Below the pieces are notes generated by a model. The model searched no databases. It had not been told where the DNA came from and saw nothing but the letters and a program-made list of their open reading frames with translations. The position numbers and the translations under genes were made by a program. Source: Legionella anisa (lineage in GTDB: Bacteria; Pseudomonadota; Gammaproteobacteria; Legionellales; Legionellaceae). From it: a stretch of DNA of 64,000 bases. Below, piece by piece: positions 21,470 to 30,631 of the stretch (position 1 is the first letter of the stretch; the number at the start of each line of letters is the position of its first letter). The stretch covers positions 500,330 to 564,329 of the forward strand of contig NZ_LNXS01000029.1 in assembly GCF_001467525.1 (NCBI RefSeq). The letters run 5' to 3'.

Positions 21470-22555
21470 TTACATATGCAGCTCACTGGGAGATGTTACA
21501 AGTTCATTTTCAGGATTTGATTTAATTAAAAAAAGTGCATACTTAATCAGATCGTCAGAAGCAATAGGAGTATCTTTAGGAGCGGAGCTTAATATCATAG
21601 TTTGTCCATGTGTCCTATATTTTCTCAGAGCCTCTTGGTATTCAGGAGAGTTCATTAGCTTAGAAACATCAGCCAGCGTTAAAATTCTATTGCCATCATC
21701 GATTAATCCTAATTTGTGTGCTCGTTTAGTCATCCGGTCAAGGTGTTTTTGAAAGAAAGCTCCTTCACCTGTGGCTGTAGTAAAAACCTCTATCGACATT
21801 ACTTTTTTATGAAAATCTGGATTACCAATGGTTGTTGCCTCTACCCTGTCCGCTTTCATAAAGCCGCTCAAAATACGTCCAGCAGCGTCGTTCACAAGTA
21901 CTATACTATGAAGATCACGGATTCTTGGACGCCAATCTTCCCCTTTTTTTGAGCCAAAGATAGCTGTTGTTTCATTATTTCCATCAGCAAGATTAAAAAT
22001 GTCTTCAACTCGGGTAAAATCTGATTTATCTCGTGCTGCTTCAAGACAATTTTGATAGTATTGAAACTGTTCCTCATCGATATGTCGTGAGGTTTGTGGG
22101 CGAACAAATACATAGGGTAAGTTCATTGAGATAATACCTCCCTTTGCTTTGATGAGTTGAAACCCTATCATGTATTCTTTAACGGTGAAGGGATCCGGGG
22201 AGGTGGATAGCAACACACTGCTCTTGGGTTTGTGTATAAATAGAGGAAGATCTAAATTAAAAGGCCTTTTAGCATAACTTCCACCCCCGACTACGCCTTC
22301 AGTTGCAATATTGATTGGTTCATCATGACCAGCCATACCTCGATGTACCATATCTGTTCCTTTGGGCAAACTGTCAAGCATTTCGGTATAACTTACTTTT
22401 CCCTTTTTAAGAGGGATGTGATCACACCCTGTGAGATCAAGCGTTTTAGCGCCGGCGAAAATTCTTACAGGTAATGAGACCTTTGTCTGACTTAGAAGTA
22501 CGGCACCAAATGGACTTATATTTAAACCACCTAAGGTTTTGACTTTACTCCACAT
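21470..22555 (-). CDS. Candidate ADP-ribosyltransferase-like effector (paralogue B)
   Basis: This 361-aa paralogue of the preceding gene keeps the same ordered motifs: R72 in MVHRGMAG, STS at 117-119 in VLLSTSPDPFTVKEY, and E195 in GNNETTAIFG. Conservation is strongest around these motifs and in GFQLIKAKG, RPQTSRHID and LSGFMKAD; N- and C-terminal ends differ. A good GGAGGT ribosome-binding site precedes the ATG. The pair looks like a tandem duplication that has diverged. The acidic tail is weaker here (NPENELVTSPSELHM). Confidence 0.5.
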   Translation of the reverse strand: MWSKVKTLGGLNISPFGAVLLSQTKVSLPVRIFAGAKTLDLTGCDHIPLKKGKVSYTEMLDSLPKGTDMVHRGMAGHDEPINIATEGVVGGGSYAKRPFNLDLPLFIHKPKSSVLLSTSPDPFTVKEYMIGFQLIKAKGGIISMNLPYVFVRPQTSRHIDEEQFQYYQNCLEAARDKSDFTRVEDIFNLADGNNETTAIFGSKKGEDWRPRIRDLHSIVLVNDAAGRILSGFMKADRVEATTIGNPDFHKKVMSIEVFTTATGEGAFFQKHLDRMTKRAHKLGLIDDGNRILTLADVSKLMNSPEYQEALRKYRTHGQTMILSSAPKDTPIASDDLIKYALFLIKSNPENELVTSPSELHM

Positions 22556-22915
22556 AATTTGGACCTCCAGGAAATTTTTAAGCAGGTGTGGTTGTTTTTA
22601 ATTACAATGTTTATTTTTTAAGCATAGCACAGGTGGATTTTTGTTCAAAATGAGCGGTTTGTTTCATAGACGTTAATGAGTACAAATTGGAGACATTATG
22701 CTGAGGGAACTTATTCATCTTAAACGATCAACAAAAGTCGAATCAGATAAATGTGTATGATATTTTGTTGGATGTTTTGGAAGGGATTGTGTATTAATAC
22801 TCAATAAGGATTGGTTTTATTTAGGCTTAATTTTAACATCTATATCGAATGACGAATTTTGGACTATGCTATATAGCAATGATGGATGTTAATGTTTCTA
22901 ACATGGAGTATATTC
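22556..22915. other. Gene-free stretch between paralogue B and the pirin gene
   Basis: This AT-rich divergent intergenic region must hold the promoters of both flanking genes. I see no convincing paired -35 and -10 hexamers, no RNA gene and no clear inverted repeat. Confidence 0.5.
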
Positions 22916-23743
22916 ATGAGCGAAATTAAAGTAGAGCGATTAATCAAAGGGATCCTGGTCCGTGAAGGTGGTGGTGTAAAACTACATCGCTACATTGGTA
23001 TCGAGAGGAGCAATGATTTTGAGCCTCTTCTTTTACTTGATTATTTCAATAGTTCTGAGCCTTTAGATTATATGGCTGGTTTTCCTCCGCATCCGCACCG
23101 TGGTTTTGAGACAATTACTTATTTACTTGATGGCAGTATTACTCATGAAGACAATAAAGGGCATAAAGGAGTTATTGGTGCCGGGGATGTGCAATGGATG
23201 ACTGCTGGCAAAGGAATTATTCACTCAGAAATGCCATCGCCCAATGGCAGATTACACGGGTTGCAGTTGTGGTTGAATTTACCTGCGGTAGAGAAAATGC
23301 GTGCGCCACGTTATCAAGAAATGCACAGCACTCAATTGCCGGTGGAGACAAATGACACTGGTGCTCAAATAAAGGTTATTGCGGGTAAGACAGATGAAGG
23401 AACACATTCGCCAATTTCAGGCATTGCCACACAACCGTTATTATTTGATATTATCTTGCCCCCTGGTGCAAGCATGCAACAGCATATACCTAATGATTAC
23501 CAAGCGATTCTGCTTGTGATTTCCGGAACCGTTCGCATAGGTGAGCAATTAGTGCAACACGATACTTTGGCAAAACTTGGAAGCGGAGATGTTTTATTTT
23601 TGAAAGGTGAAGCAGCAAGTCAATGCATTATGATTGCAGCTGCCAGGCTTCATGAACCGATCACCCGCCATGGGCCATTTGTAATGAATACTCAGGAAGA
23701 AATAATACAAGCGTTAGATGATTTTCGTAGCGGCAGATTCTAA
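22916..23743 (+). CDS. Pirin family protein
   Basis: A bicupin protein of the pirin family. Metal ligands are predicted from the human protein pattern: H59 and H61 in PPHPHRGFET, and H103 and E105 in GIIHSEMP. Some bacterial pirins act as quercetin dioxygenases, others as regulators; the sequence does not decide. The start used is MSEIKVERLIKG, with GGAG 8 bases upstream; an in-frame ATG 30 bases earlier has none. It is a plus-strand gene inside a minus-strand accessory block. Confidence 0.9.
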   Translation: MSEIKVERLIKGILVREGGGVKLHRYIGIERSNDFEPLLLLDYFNSSEPLDYMAGFPPHPHRGFETITYLLDGSITHEDNKGHKGVIGAGDVQWMTAGKGIIHSEMPSPNGRLHGLQLWLNLPAVEKMRAPRYQEMHSTQLPVETNDTGAQIKVIAGKTDEGTHSPISGIATQPLLFDIILPPGASMQQHIPNDYQAILLVISGTVRIGEQLVQHDTLAKLGSGDVLFLKGEAASQCIMIAAARLHEPITRHGPFVMNTQEEIIQALDDFRSGRF

Positions 23744-23861
23744 TTTCTAATACAACCTATTTAACGGATTTTACTAGCTGTTCCTATTTTGCTGGCTTGA
23801 GTCAAACGGCCTAATTTTCATAACAGGTCACGGGGAATTTTTCACATTACTTGGATGCATT

Positions 23862-23896
23862 GTAGCCTGGGTTCTGCTGCGCTGCACCCAGGCTAC
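23862..23896. repeat. Palindromic repeat, family 2 (CCTGGGTGCAGCG type), copy 1
   Basis: GTAGCCTGGGT pairs with ACCCAGGCTAC around TCTGCTGCGCTGC. Flanking bases CATTACTTGGATGC on the left recur at the copy at 36553, so the repeat unit extends beyond the hairpin. It lies between converging genes and could end transcription from both sides. Confidence 0.75.
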
Positions 23897-23990
23897 ACTG
23901 TACGGCATAGAAATTCAGGACAGTTTAACCAAAATAGTAATCTATAGGATTTACTGTGAAGCCAATTTACATAGTAAATACAGCTCAAGT

Positions 23991-25592
23991 TCAGCAAGTG
24001 CTCCTAAATTGGCTCCGTAACTCTGGAGTTTCCTTTTCATTTCTAGATTCATACTGATTAAATAAGGTTGCTCTATTACCACTTATCACATGCATTTTGT
24101 TCTGAATGTCTAAAGAGGATGATTGGATATCTTTAGTCATCGAAAAACAACCTCCTGCATAATGCATGACGGAATCATCGCTACTAACTTTTGGAGGAAT
24201 TCCCGCATGAGCTTCATTTCCTGGAAAGGATAAAGAATCCCCACAAATATGTGTCGCTAAATTTTTTTCGGGTTGTGCTGCTAAGGGAGCACCAACACTG
24301 GTGTTAACCTCAATGGTTCTTCCATGCACATTGATCGTCTTAGTTTTAATTATATGGCCGATTAATAAAGCATATTCGCGATCCCTGGGATCACTAAATT
24401 TATCCAGAGCAGAGGGAAAATTGATAAGATTAATTTTTTTAATTTTTGGCAAATCAAGTTCAGCCAGTATTTCTTCCAGTGCTGCATAAAAAGTGCGTTC
24501 CATCGGATATAATATCTCTTGAATTGCAAATGCACCCAAACTCATACCTTTAATCGTAAGCGCCCCTTCTTCGCTTAAACTGAGATCAGCAAGAAGTAAT
24601 AATTGATGGAGATTATGCTTTAAACGATTTTTATAAGCGTCAACATAAAAAATACCTTTACCAAATACAGGGCTATTAAAGGTTATTGTATTCGATTGGG
24701 TGGTATTTAAATCAGATAATGCATTGTCCTCACCATAAATAGAAGAAAGAACAGAAGCAAATCCAGGTTGTTTTACTGCTAGAGTCTGGCGCGCAGCAAA
24801 ATGGGCTGCCTCACCGACTGAATTCTCAAAACGGACGCAAGCTAACACATCATATTGTAAGCTCAGGCAATTACGGAACTCTGGTGCTGCAAGATAACTT
24901 ATTGACACAGGGTAGGGGTGGGCATTTTTCCATTCATCAAACAGGCTTCCTCTTTGTAAATTAAGCCCGTAAAGTACGGGTGAGAATTCGGTTCGGCTTC
25001 CATCTGAAAGAGGTAAAAAATAGGCCTGCGGTACAATTAAAGGACTTACAGCACCTTCTTCCAGGGATAAATACTCTTTATAGAGTAAATCATCTTCCGC
25101 TGTACCAATTACTTCTAATAATTTACGAGATGACTTATATTTTTCTTTTCTTTGTTGGTATGCTTTAGCGAACTCAGCAGTATGTTCACGCGGCATAACG
25201 AGTCGACCATCAGCATAAACAGCCTTAAACTTTTTGGTGACTAATCGAGATAAAAATCCAGGATAGTCCATTTCTTTATACAAATTACCAAGAGGGGAGT
25301 CTTCTTTCTGCTTCGCTGAAAAAAATTGTTTTAGGATCTTATTATGATCTTCAAGAATATAAAACTTATTGGAGTCATGAAGTTTTTGAATTAATTTTAA
25401 TTCGTCTTCTTCAATATGCATGGCACGGAGTTGCGAGTTGGTTAATGAGTTTTGTACGACTGGAGCTAAAGGATGTTGAAGCGGTGAAAAAGGAAATAAC
25501 TTTTGAATGGTTTGGGGAATCGCTTTTGTCATTCTAAGGTTTGCCCCAAGTTTGGTCCTTAACGTTGAAGCTGTTTTTAGTATAGCGCGCAT
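23991..25592 (-). CDS. Large orphan protein, candidate effector (533 aa)
   Basis: I do not recognise this protein with confidence. It is soluble, without signal peptide or membrane segments, and has a clear AAGGA ribosome-binding site. The first 150 residues are helical and charged; the rest is mixed alpha/beta. The C-terminal third has GKGIFYVDAYKN, INLINFPSALDKFSD and THICGDSLSFPGNEAHAG, followed by SSDDSVMHYAGG. From memory only, the PGNE...SxD stretch recalls atypical macrodomain effectors that reverse ADP-ribosylation, which would fit the neighbouring ART-like genes. That is a hypothesis. The tail NEKETPELRS is acidic. Confidence 0.4.
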   Translation of the reverse strand: MRAILKTASTLRTKLGANLRMTKAIPQTIQKLFPFSPLQHPLAPVVQNSLTNSQLRAMHIEEDELKLIQKLHDSNKFYILEDHNKILKQFFSAKQKEDSPLGNLYKEMDYPGFLSRLVTKKFKAVYADGRLVMPREHTAEFAKAYQQRKEKYKSSRKLLEVIGTAEDDLLYKEYLSLEEGAVSPLIVPQAYFLPLSDGSRTEFSPVLYGLNLQRGSLFDEWKNAHPYPVSISYLAAPEFRNCLSLQYDVLACVRFENSVGEAAHFAARQTLAVKQPGFASVLSSIYGEDNALSDLNTTQSNTITFNSPVFGKGIFYVDAYKNRLKHNLHQLLLLADLSLSEEGALTIKGMSLGAFAIQEILYPMERTFYAALEEILAELDLPKIKKINLINFPSALDKFSDPRDREYALLIGHIIKTKTINVHGRTIEVNTSVGAPLAAQPEKNLATHICGDSLSFPGNEAHAGIPPKVSSDDSVMHYAGGCFSMTKDIQSSSLDIQNKMHVISGNRATLFNQYESRNEKETPELRSQFRSTC

Positions 25593-25657
25593 AACTCTAT
25601 CCTTGTCTGATGGGGTTGGTCGTTATTTTAACACAAGTATAATATTTTTGTTTCAAT

Positions 25658-25693
25658 GAAAAAAATTAAAGCCTTGAGGAAACCCAAGGCTTT
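25658..25693 (-). terminator. Rho-independent terminator of the 410-aa gene
   Basis: On the minus strand AAAGCCTTG pairs perfectly with CAAGGCTTT around an 8-base loop, followed by AATTTTTTTC. It begins 19 bases past the stop at 25712 and separates that gene from the 533-aa gene. Confidence 0.9.
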
Positions 25694-25711
25694 AAGAAGC
25701 AATTGGAGCTA

Positions 25712-26944
25712 TTAAACCAGAGCTTTAATTTTTTGATTTTCTTCTTCAATGCATTGTTCTAACCCAGATTGGCAAATTAAATCCTTATTTTTCCTAAGGA
25801 CACATTCAGTTAGGTAATTCAAAGCACAAGGAAGCTCTCCATTTTTTACCTGATCTAATGTTAGTGCCGGATCCTTTTCAAATAATGGAGCAAGACAGAT
25901 CATTGCTTGAATATCCGAGATCTCTATTGTAATTACCCCACCACTTTTTGCTGGCACTTCAAGAGTAAAACCATCTTCATGAGCAGAAATACACGTATAC
26001 TTTTTGGGAGCTACTTCACTTGCCACACTCACCCATAGATCTCTTTCATAACGCGGTAAATTCACTAATTCAGCTTGTTTTTTCGAAATGTTTTTATACT
26101 GCTCGTATAATTCAGCTGCTTTTAAGTGGTCTATTTTTTGGGGATCGGTTTTGCAAACGTAAGTAATAAAATCATCAAAAGCAATGACCTTTTCAATTTC
26201 CAGTTGCTGATATTTTTTCATCTTCTCAGCTGGGATAATGCTTAATTCAAGCATCTCTTCCCCTGTGATATCAAGTCGTTTTGCTTGAGTTAAATCATCA
26301 AGGTGAATCATATCGGATGATTTTTGATTTACAATAATACAATGGTTAATAGGAACACTAAGATGAGGCACTATAGTTTCACATTGATATGAGAATATAG
26401 AGGTACCAAACTCTTCTCCAGCTATGTTGGGTAAGTCATATTCGACATCCCATGCTTGTATACCAAAGGCTTTTGTTGCTATGCCGATTAGTGAAGTGTT
26501 TGGGAAAATTGATTTTTTTGCTGCACTAAGTCCAAAACCAAGTGCCACACTAGGACAATAGGTAAAAGAATGAGCTACTTTTGTATTTCCTTTAACCAGG
26601 GAGAAACCGTTGACATGCGCCTTGATAATTTCACTTTTGTCGGAAGGGCTTAAATCTTCCACACAGGTATATTTTTTAGATCTCAGAAGACGAGCAAGGC
26701 TAGCACGCATTGCCGTTATCCCTAATCCAGGATAATCTAGGCTACCAAGACAATGTTCTACTGATATTCCTCTGTATATTGTGGGCTTGTTTGTTTCAAC
26801 CAACTTAACATTATGTTTTTGTTTAAGACGTTGTAACGCTGAGACATTGTGTGAATCATAGGCGGATCCAGTAATTCGAACAAAGTTTTTAGCAACCTTA
26901 CGTGTAAAGAACCCAGCTAAACCAGCACATATCTTTTTATTCAT
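25712..26944 (-). CDS. Candidate ADP-ribosyltransferase-like effector (distant, 410 aa)
   Basis: The ordered motifs resemble a mono-ADP-ribosyltransferase of the R-S-QxE type: R58 in PTIYRGIS, S126 in VAHSFTYCPSVALGFG (in place of STS), and Q187-C-E189 in SYQCETIVPH. QxE is the pattern of C3-like and related toxins. It is not obviously related to the two paralogues outside these motifs. The C-terminal end IEEENQKIKALV has a glutamate block followed by a hydrophobic residue, as in Dot/Icm substrates. The start MNKKICAG has AGAGGT upstream. Activity is inferred from motifs only. Confidence 0.5.
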   Translation of the reverse strand: MNKKICAGLAGFFTRKVAKNFVRITGSAYDSHNVSALQRLKQKHNVKLVETNKPTIYRGISVEHCLGSLDYPGLGITAMRASLARLLRSKKYTCVEDLSPSDKSEIIKAHVNGFSLVKGNTKVAHSFTYCPSVALGFGLSAAKKSIFPNTSLIGIATKAFGIQAWDVEYDLPNIAGEEFGTSIFSYQCETIVPHLSVPINHCIIVNQKSSDMIHLDDLTQAKRLDITGEEMLELSIIPAEKMKKYQQLEIEKVIAFDDFITYVCKTDPQKIDHLKAAELYEQYKNISKKQAELVNLPRYERDLWVSVASEVAPKKYTCISAHEDGFTLEVPAKSGGVITIEISDIQAMICLAPLFEKDPALTLDQVKNGELPCALNYLTECVLRKNKDLICQSGLEQCIEEENQKIKALV

Positions 26945-27393
26945 TTCAATACCTCTTAAATATAAATTTTGCAATCTGAATTTTTAGGCATGATCAAAAA
27001 TTAACCATGCAAACGCTCAGCGTGTATAGTATACAAAATAAACATTAAGGATATATTAATTACCATAAGAATAAAAATTAATCATTTGCGGGTAAGTTTA
27101 TAGTGGTACCGTTAACTTAATTACTCGGTAAGCCAAAGGGAGTTATGAGTGAATTTCAGATGCCAAGAAGTTCGGTTGCTGCGGCATGCCAATTTTTTCG
27201 GCTTTTTCAAATTGGATTCGTTGCTTCAGAGCAGAATTGGTGCATCGTCTGATTGCAACGGCGAAGAGATTTCTGGTTTTGCTCATGAGCGCCCAGAACA
27301 TTCTGAGCACTGGCCGGTGATTTGAAGCGAATAAGGCACTTTTTTTCCCGCGTGTGGGCTGATGCATATTTTGTGGGGAAGATTTGAGCGAGT
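26945..27393. other. Gene-poor stretch with an unassigned 74-codon frame
   Basis: The left half is AT-rich and probably holds the promoter of the 410-aa gene. At 27143-27367 (minus) an open frame encodes MHQPTRGKKSALFASNHRP and ends NFLASEIHS. Its base composition is richer in G and C than the flanks. It has no clear ribosome-binding site and no family I know. It may be a decayed gene or a dispersed repeat, not a functional gene. Confidence 0.3.
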
Positions 27394-28794
27394 TTATTTA
27401 AGCCACTCCGTCAATAACGACTCCATTGTTTTGCGAGCAGCGATTAAAGCGGGGGAATCAAACGAAGTTGGGCTATGTAAATCGTCGCAATGCGCTGCCC
27501 CTTGAATCAATTGATAGGTTAATTTGGGGTTAATCGCGTTCCCATTTTTTTCCGCCAAGGAAAGAGTAGACCAGGGATCGTTTTCTCCATTAGTGAAATA
27601 AATATTAGATGCCAGGATGTCCATTAAAGGAAAGTATAAAGTATTGTTGAGTTCTGTTATATTTGCCGGTTGAGTTAGACCAAACAAGCGCTGACAAACA
27701 CTGTGGTGATAATCCAGATTAATCAATGAAGAACGTGTAGAAAGCGCAGAATTAGGATGGGCATTTTGCCAATAACCGTATTCTCTGCATGATTGATAGT
27801 ACCACTGGCGCATTCCCAAGCCCTCTTTATAATCACCAGGATTTTCGCTCATAGCACCTTGGGCTGTCATCTCTACCGCATTAACCCGCATGTCTTGATA
27901 TAATTTTCTAGCAAATTCGGCATAACCTTGGAGTGGTGTTGGGCTTGCAGATAAATTAGTGCAAAAAGCATCACGCATTCCGTATTGCACTGCCGCAGCG
28001 CCGGTATCTGCAATCAAGTATAAAAAATCAACTGGATCAGTAACTGCAGATGCATCAAACAGTGATTTCATTTGTGTCAACTTCGTCGGATTACTTAAAC
28101 TGGCCTCCACTTCATTGACTACCTCGCGCATTTGAGTAGCGCATTGTAAGCCAGCAACTTGGGTGACATGCGCATCGTACTCAACAAAATCTTCTTTAGC
28201 CATTACAGGTGCTGATGACGCTAAGGCACCGACAACCAAATAGGGAAATTTTAAGCGGTAATAAGCCGACAAAGAGCCTGGATAAGAACCGCCAAAAGCA
28301 ACCCATTTCCCGGTCCAGTTTTTTTCATTTTTTAAATGGCGTTGGAAATAAGCCAAATCATCTAAGGCGGCTTCTGTAGTTAAGAAGCGCAAGTCTTTAG
28401 TTGACAATGAATTGAAAGGTAAACTTTCACCATAATATCGATGTTCCAGGGCAACAAGTTTGGCATGAAATTTTTGTGCGTAATTTCTGATTGCGCCATT
28501 TAGCGCGCGCTTGGTGCAAGCGGCTTCGCCGCAAATATAGAAAAATACCGGTGAATCCTCTTTAGGACCATAGGTTTCATCAATATAGTAACGTTGGGAA
28601 AAAGTTCCCATAGCCGGATCATTATGATCGAGCAATTGTTTAAAATACGCGAGCTGAATTGTTTTTTCAGCAATTAAAGGGATTTTTTCTTCTTGTTTTT
28701 CTTGCAAGTAACGTTCTACAATTCCTGCATGCGCTGCAGAAAAAGTAGAGCAGAAGCCAAGAAAAAGTATCATCCATTTTTTAATGTGCATCAT
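27394..28794 (-). CDS. Secreted serine peptidase, family S28 (Pro-X carboxypeptidase-like)
   Basis: Family S28 peptidases cleave after proline near the ends of peptides. A signal peptide (MHIKKWMILFLGFCSTFSAAHA) is present. The nucleophile is S170 in the elbow GGSYPGSLSAYYR, followed by ALASSAP; the aspartate is in NGENDPWS and the histidine is H435 in GAAHCDDL. At 466 aa the size is typical. The family is best known from lysosomal eukaryotic enzymes, so a host-like activity in the vacuole or medium is possible. It was probably exported across the inner membrane by Sec; type II secretion is inferred. Confidence 0.88.
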   Translation of the reverse strand: MMHIKKWMILFLGFCSTFSAAHAGIVERYLQEKQEEKIPLIAEKTIQLAYFKQLLDHNDPAMGTFSQRYYIDETYGPKEDSPVFFYICGEAACTKRALNGAIRNYAQKFHAKLVALEHRYYGESLPFNSLSTKDLRFLTTEAALDDLAYFQRHLKNEKNWTGKWVAFGGSYPGSLSAYYRLKFPYLVVGALASSAPVMAKEDFVEYDAHVTQVAGLQCATQMREVVNEVEASLSNPTKLTQMKSLFDASAVTDPVDFLYLIADTGAAAVQYGMRDAFCTNLSASPTPLQGYAEFARKLYQDMRVNAVEMTAQGAMSENPGDYKEGLGMRQWYYQSCREYGYWQNAHPNSALSTRSSLINLDYHHSVCQRLFGLTQPANITELNNTLYFPLMDILASNIYFTNGENDPWSTLSLAEKNGNAINPKLTYQLIQGAAHCDDLHSPTSFDSPALIAARKTMESLLTEWLK

Positions 28795-28828
28795 ATTTAT
28801 TATCCTTCATATAAATACAGTCCTTTAG

Positions 28829-30440
28829 TTAGGACAGACCAAAAACTCGGGCACAGCGAACACCATAAGTATTGCTTTTGATAATGTTTCCCTGAGTACT
28901 CACTCCATTAGCAAAAAATTCCTGAAACCATGCATTATTTGTGGGGTCGGCGCTGGATTCAGTAGAGCTCCAATACCGGCCATTTAATGACAACTCAGGA
29001 AGAAATCCTAAACTATATAAGTTAGTTGCAATATTGGGTGTATTTGCAGGGCAATTCGCACTCGTGCCACCTGCTCCTGAGGTAAATATGCCTAATTCAC
29101 AAATTGCAGGTAAATACCAAGTCCCTGGCGCTACAGGCCCAGTGTTGTCCGATGGAATTTGGAAGCATAAATCAGAGGCAGGGGAAGCCTGGCCTCCCTC
29201 ATAAAAACTAAATAATACACCTGTGTTACAGGAACCATTGGTAGCTCCATCGCAATTATCGGGTGGATTGGTAGAAGTTTCCGTGATTCCAGGGACATCA
29301 TTAAAAATCATGCTCCAAGGGAAACCGACGCTTTGATCACTGTCATCCACTACAGAAAAAACTGCAGAATCGCTAACAGCATATACTAAATAGCCCTCCA
29401 TAGAAAAAGCCAACGCGATTGAGGGGGGGGGTGACAACATTATCCCCTGTGACTAATATTCCTCCTTGAGCAACAAAAGCCGTAAAAAAAGGTAAGGCAA
29501 TATTTATCATGCACGATCCGTTTCCTGGAATAACAGCACATGTAGAACTGGTGACCCCGGCTGCTATCCATTCAGCAGGTAAATTAACCCTGACATTAAG
29601 CGCTGGAGTGATGGTTTGATTCGTCACAAGGATATTAGTACCTACTGAATCACCGGCAGGAATAATTGCATTAGTAGGAACAGAAAGCGTTGTTGTAGGT
29701 GACATACTTACGTTGATGGCTATTGGAACGGAGTTTGCTGTGTTTGTTCCAAAGACTGTTGACGTAGTATTCCCTGGTGTAACTCCTGGTTGATAGGTGA
29801 TTTGACACGTGTTATTAGGCATTAAAAGTGCCGGACAAAAACTCACGACACCCACGCCAAGAGGAGGTGATGATGCGATAGAAGCCTGCACATTTGAAGC
29901 CGGTAGCGTGCCGATATTGGTCACGGTAATTGATTGCGAAGAGCCGCCCGTTATTAAATTTACTGTAGTAGGTGTTGCACGGAGTGTGGGACACTCTAAA
30001 GCCTGCATATCAAAGAATGTTGCATTGGTATTGGTTCCTTTCACCATGACATTGGAAATGAAGAAAGCAATTGAAGTATTGGTAAAAAAGGAGATGGTAC
30101 AACTCCTCCCAGGTAATAAAGAGGCTGGACAGCCGTTATTTTGCAGGACATAAAGGGAAAAAAAACCGTTGGTCGAAGAGGTCTGAATATTGTTTGCAGG
30201 AACTCTGGAATTATTCGTAATGGTAACAGCGCCTGGGGTTGAGAGACATTGAGACACGTTTTGGCTTACTTGAATCACGCAATTTTGCAACGACTTGGAG
30301 CAGATGACACCATTTTTACCGGTGCTCATGGTTAAGTGGGCTTTTTCAACGGTTTTGGATGATTCGAGTGCCCAGAGTGATTGAAAGGGAACAATAAAAA
30401 AAAGAAAAAAGTATAATGGCAGTTGCTGCACACGGTGCAT
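28829..30440 (-). pseudogene. Lcl-type secreted surface protein (copy 2), frameshifted at a C9 tract
   Basis: This paralogue of the 9418-10680 gene has a signal peptide (LPLYFFLFFIVPFQSLWA), beta modules with one extra repeat (TPTTVNLITGGSSQSITV), and an Lcl_C/DUF1566-type end (GTWYLPAICELG, YWSSTESS, NAWFQEF, VRCAR). The frame breaks at a run of nine C on the coding strand (29431-29423): reading stops at 29373, while the missing half stays open in the next frame down to 28829. Removing one C restores ...VVTPPSIALAFSMEGY, matching SPPTMALAFSINGF in copy 1. It may be an off state of a phase-variable gene, a true pseudogene or a sequencing error. Confidence 0.8.
29423..29431 (-). repeat. Homopolymer tract of nine C (coding strand), possible phase-variation switch
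   Basis: Nine G on the plus strand lie at the exact point where the two frames of the Lcl-type gene separate. Eight would give a full-length protein. Such tracts in surface-protein genes commonly slip during replication. Confidence 0.7.
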
Positions 30441-30631
30441 AAAATTCATCCTTATATTTAAACTGGGCGCATAGTTATTCAACCATATTACAGACCCTCT
30501 CTTTTTTGCAAGAGATGGGGCATTATCATGGAGGAACCTTTATAAAAAAGAGCTACTGGTTGAGCAATTTACTTGTAGATTGTTTATTTTCATGCCATCA
30601 TGGTGTCTGTGTAAATTTTTGAGTGATTTTT

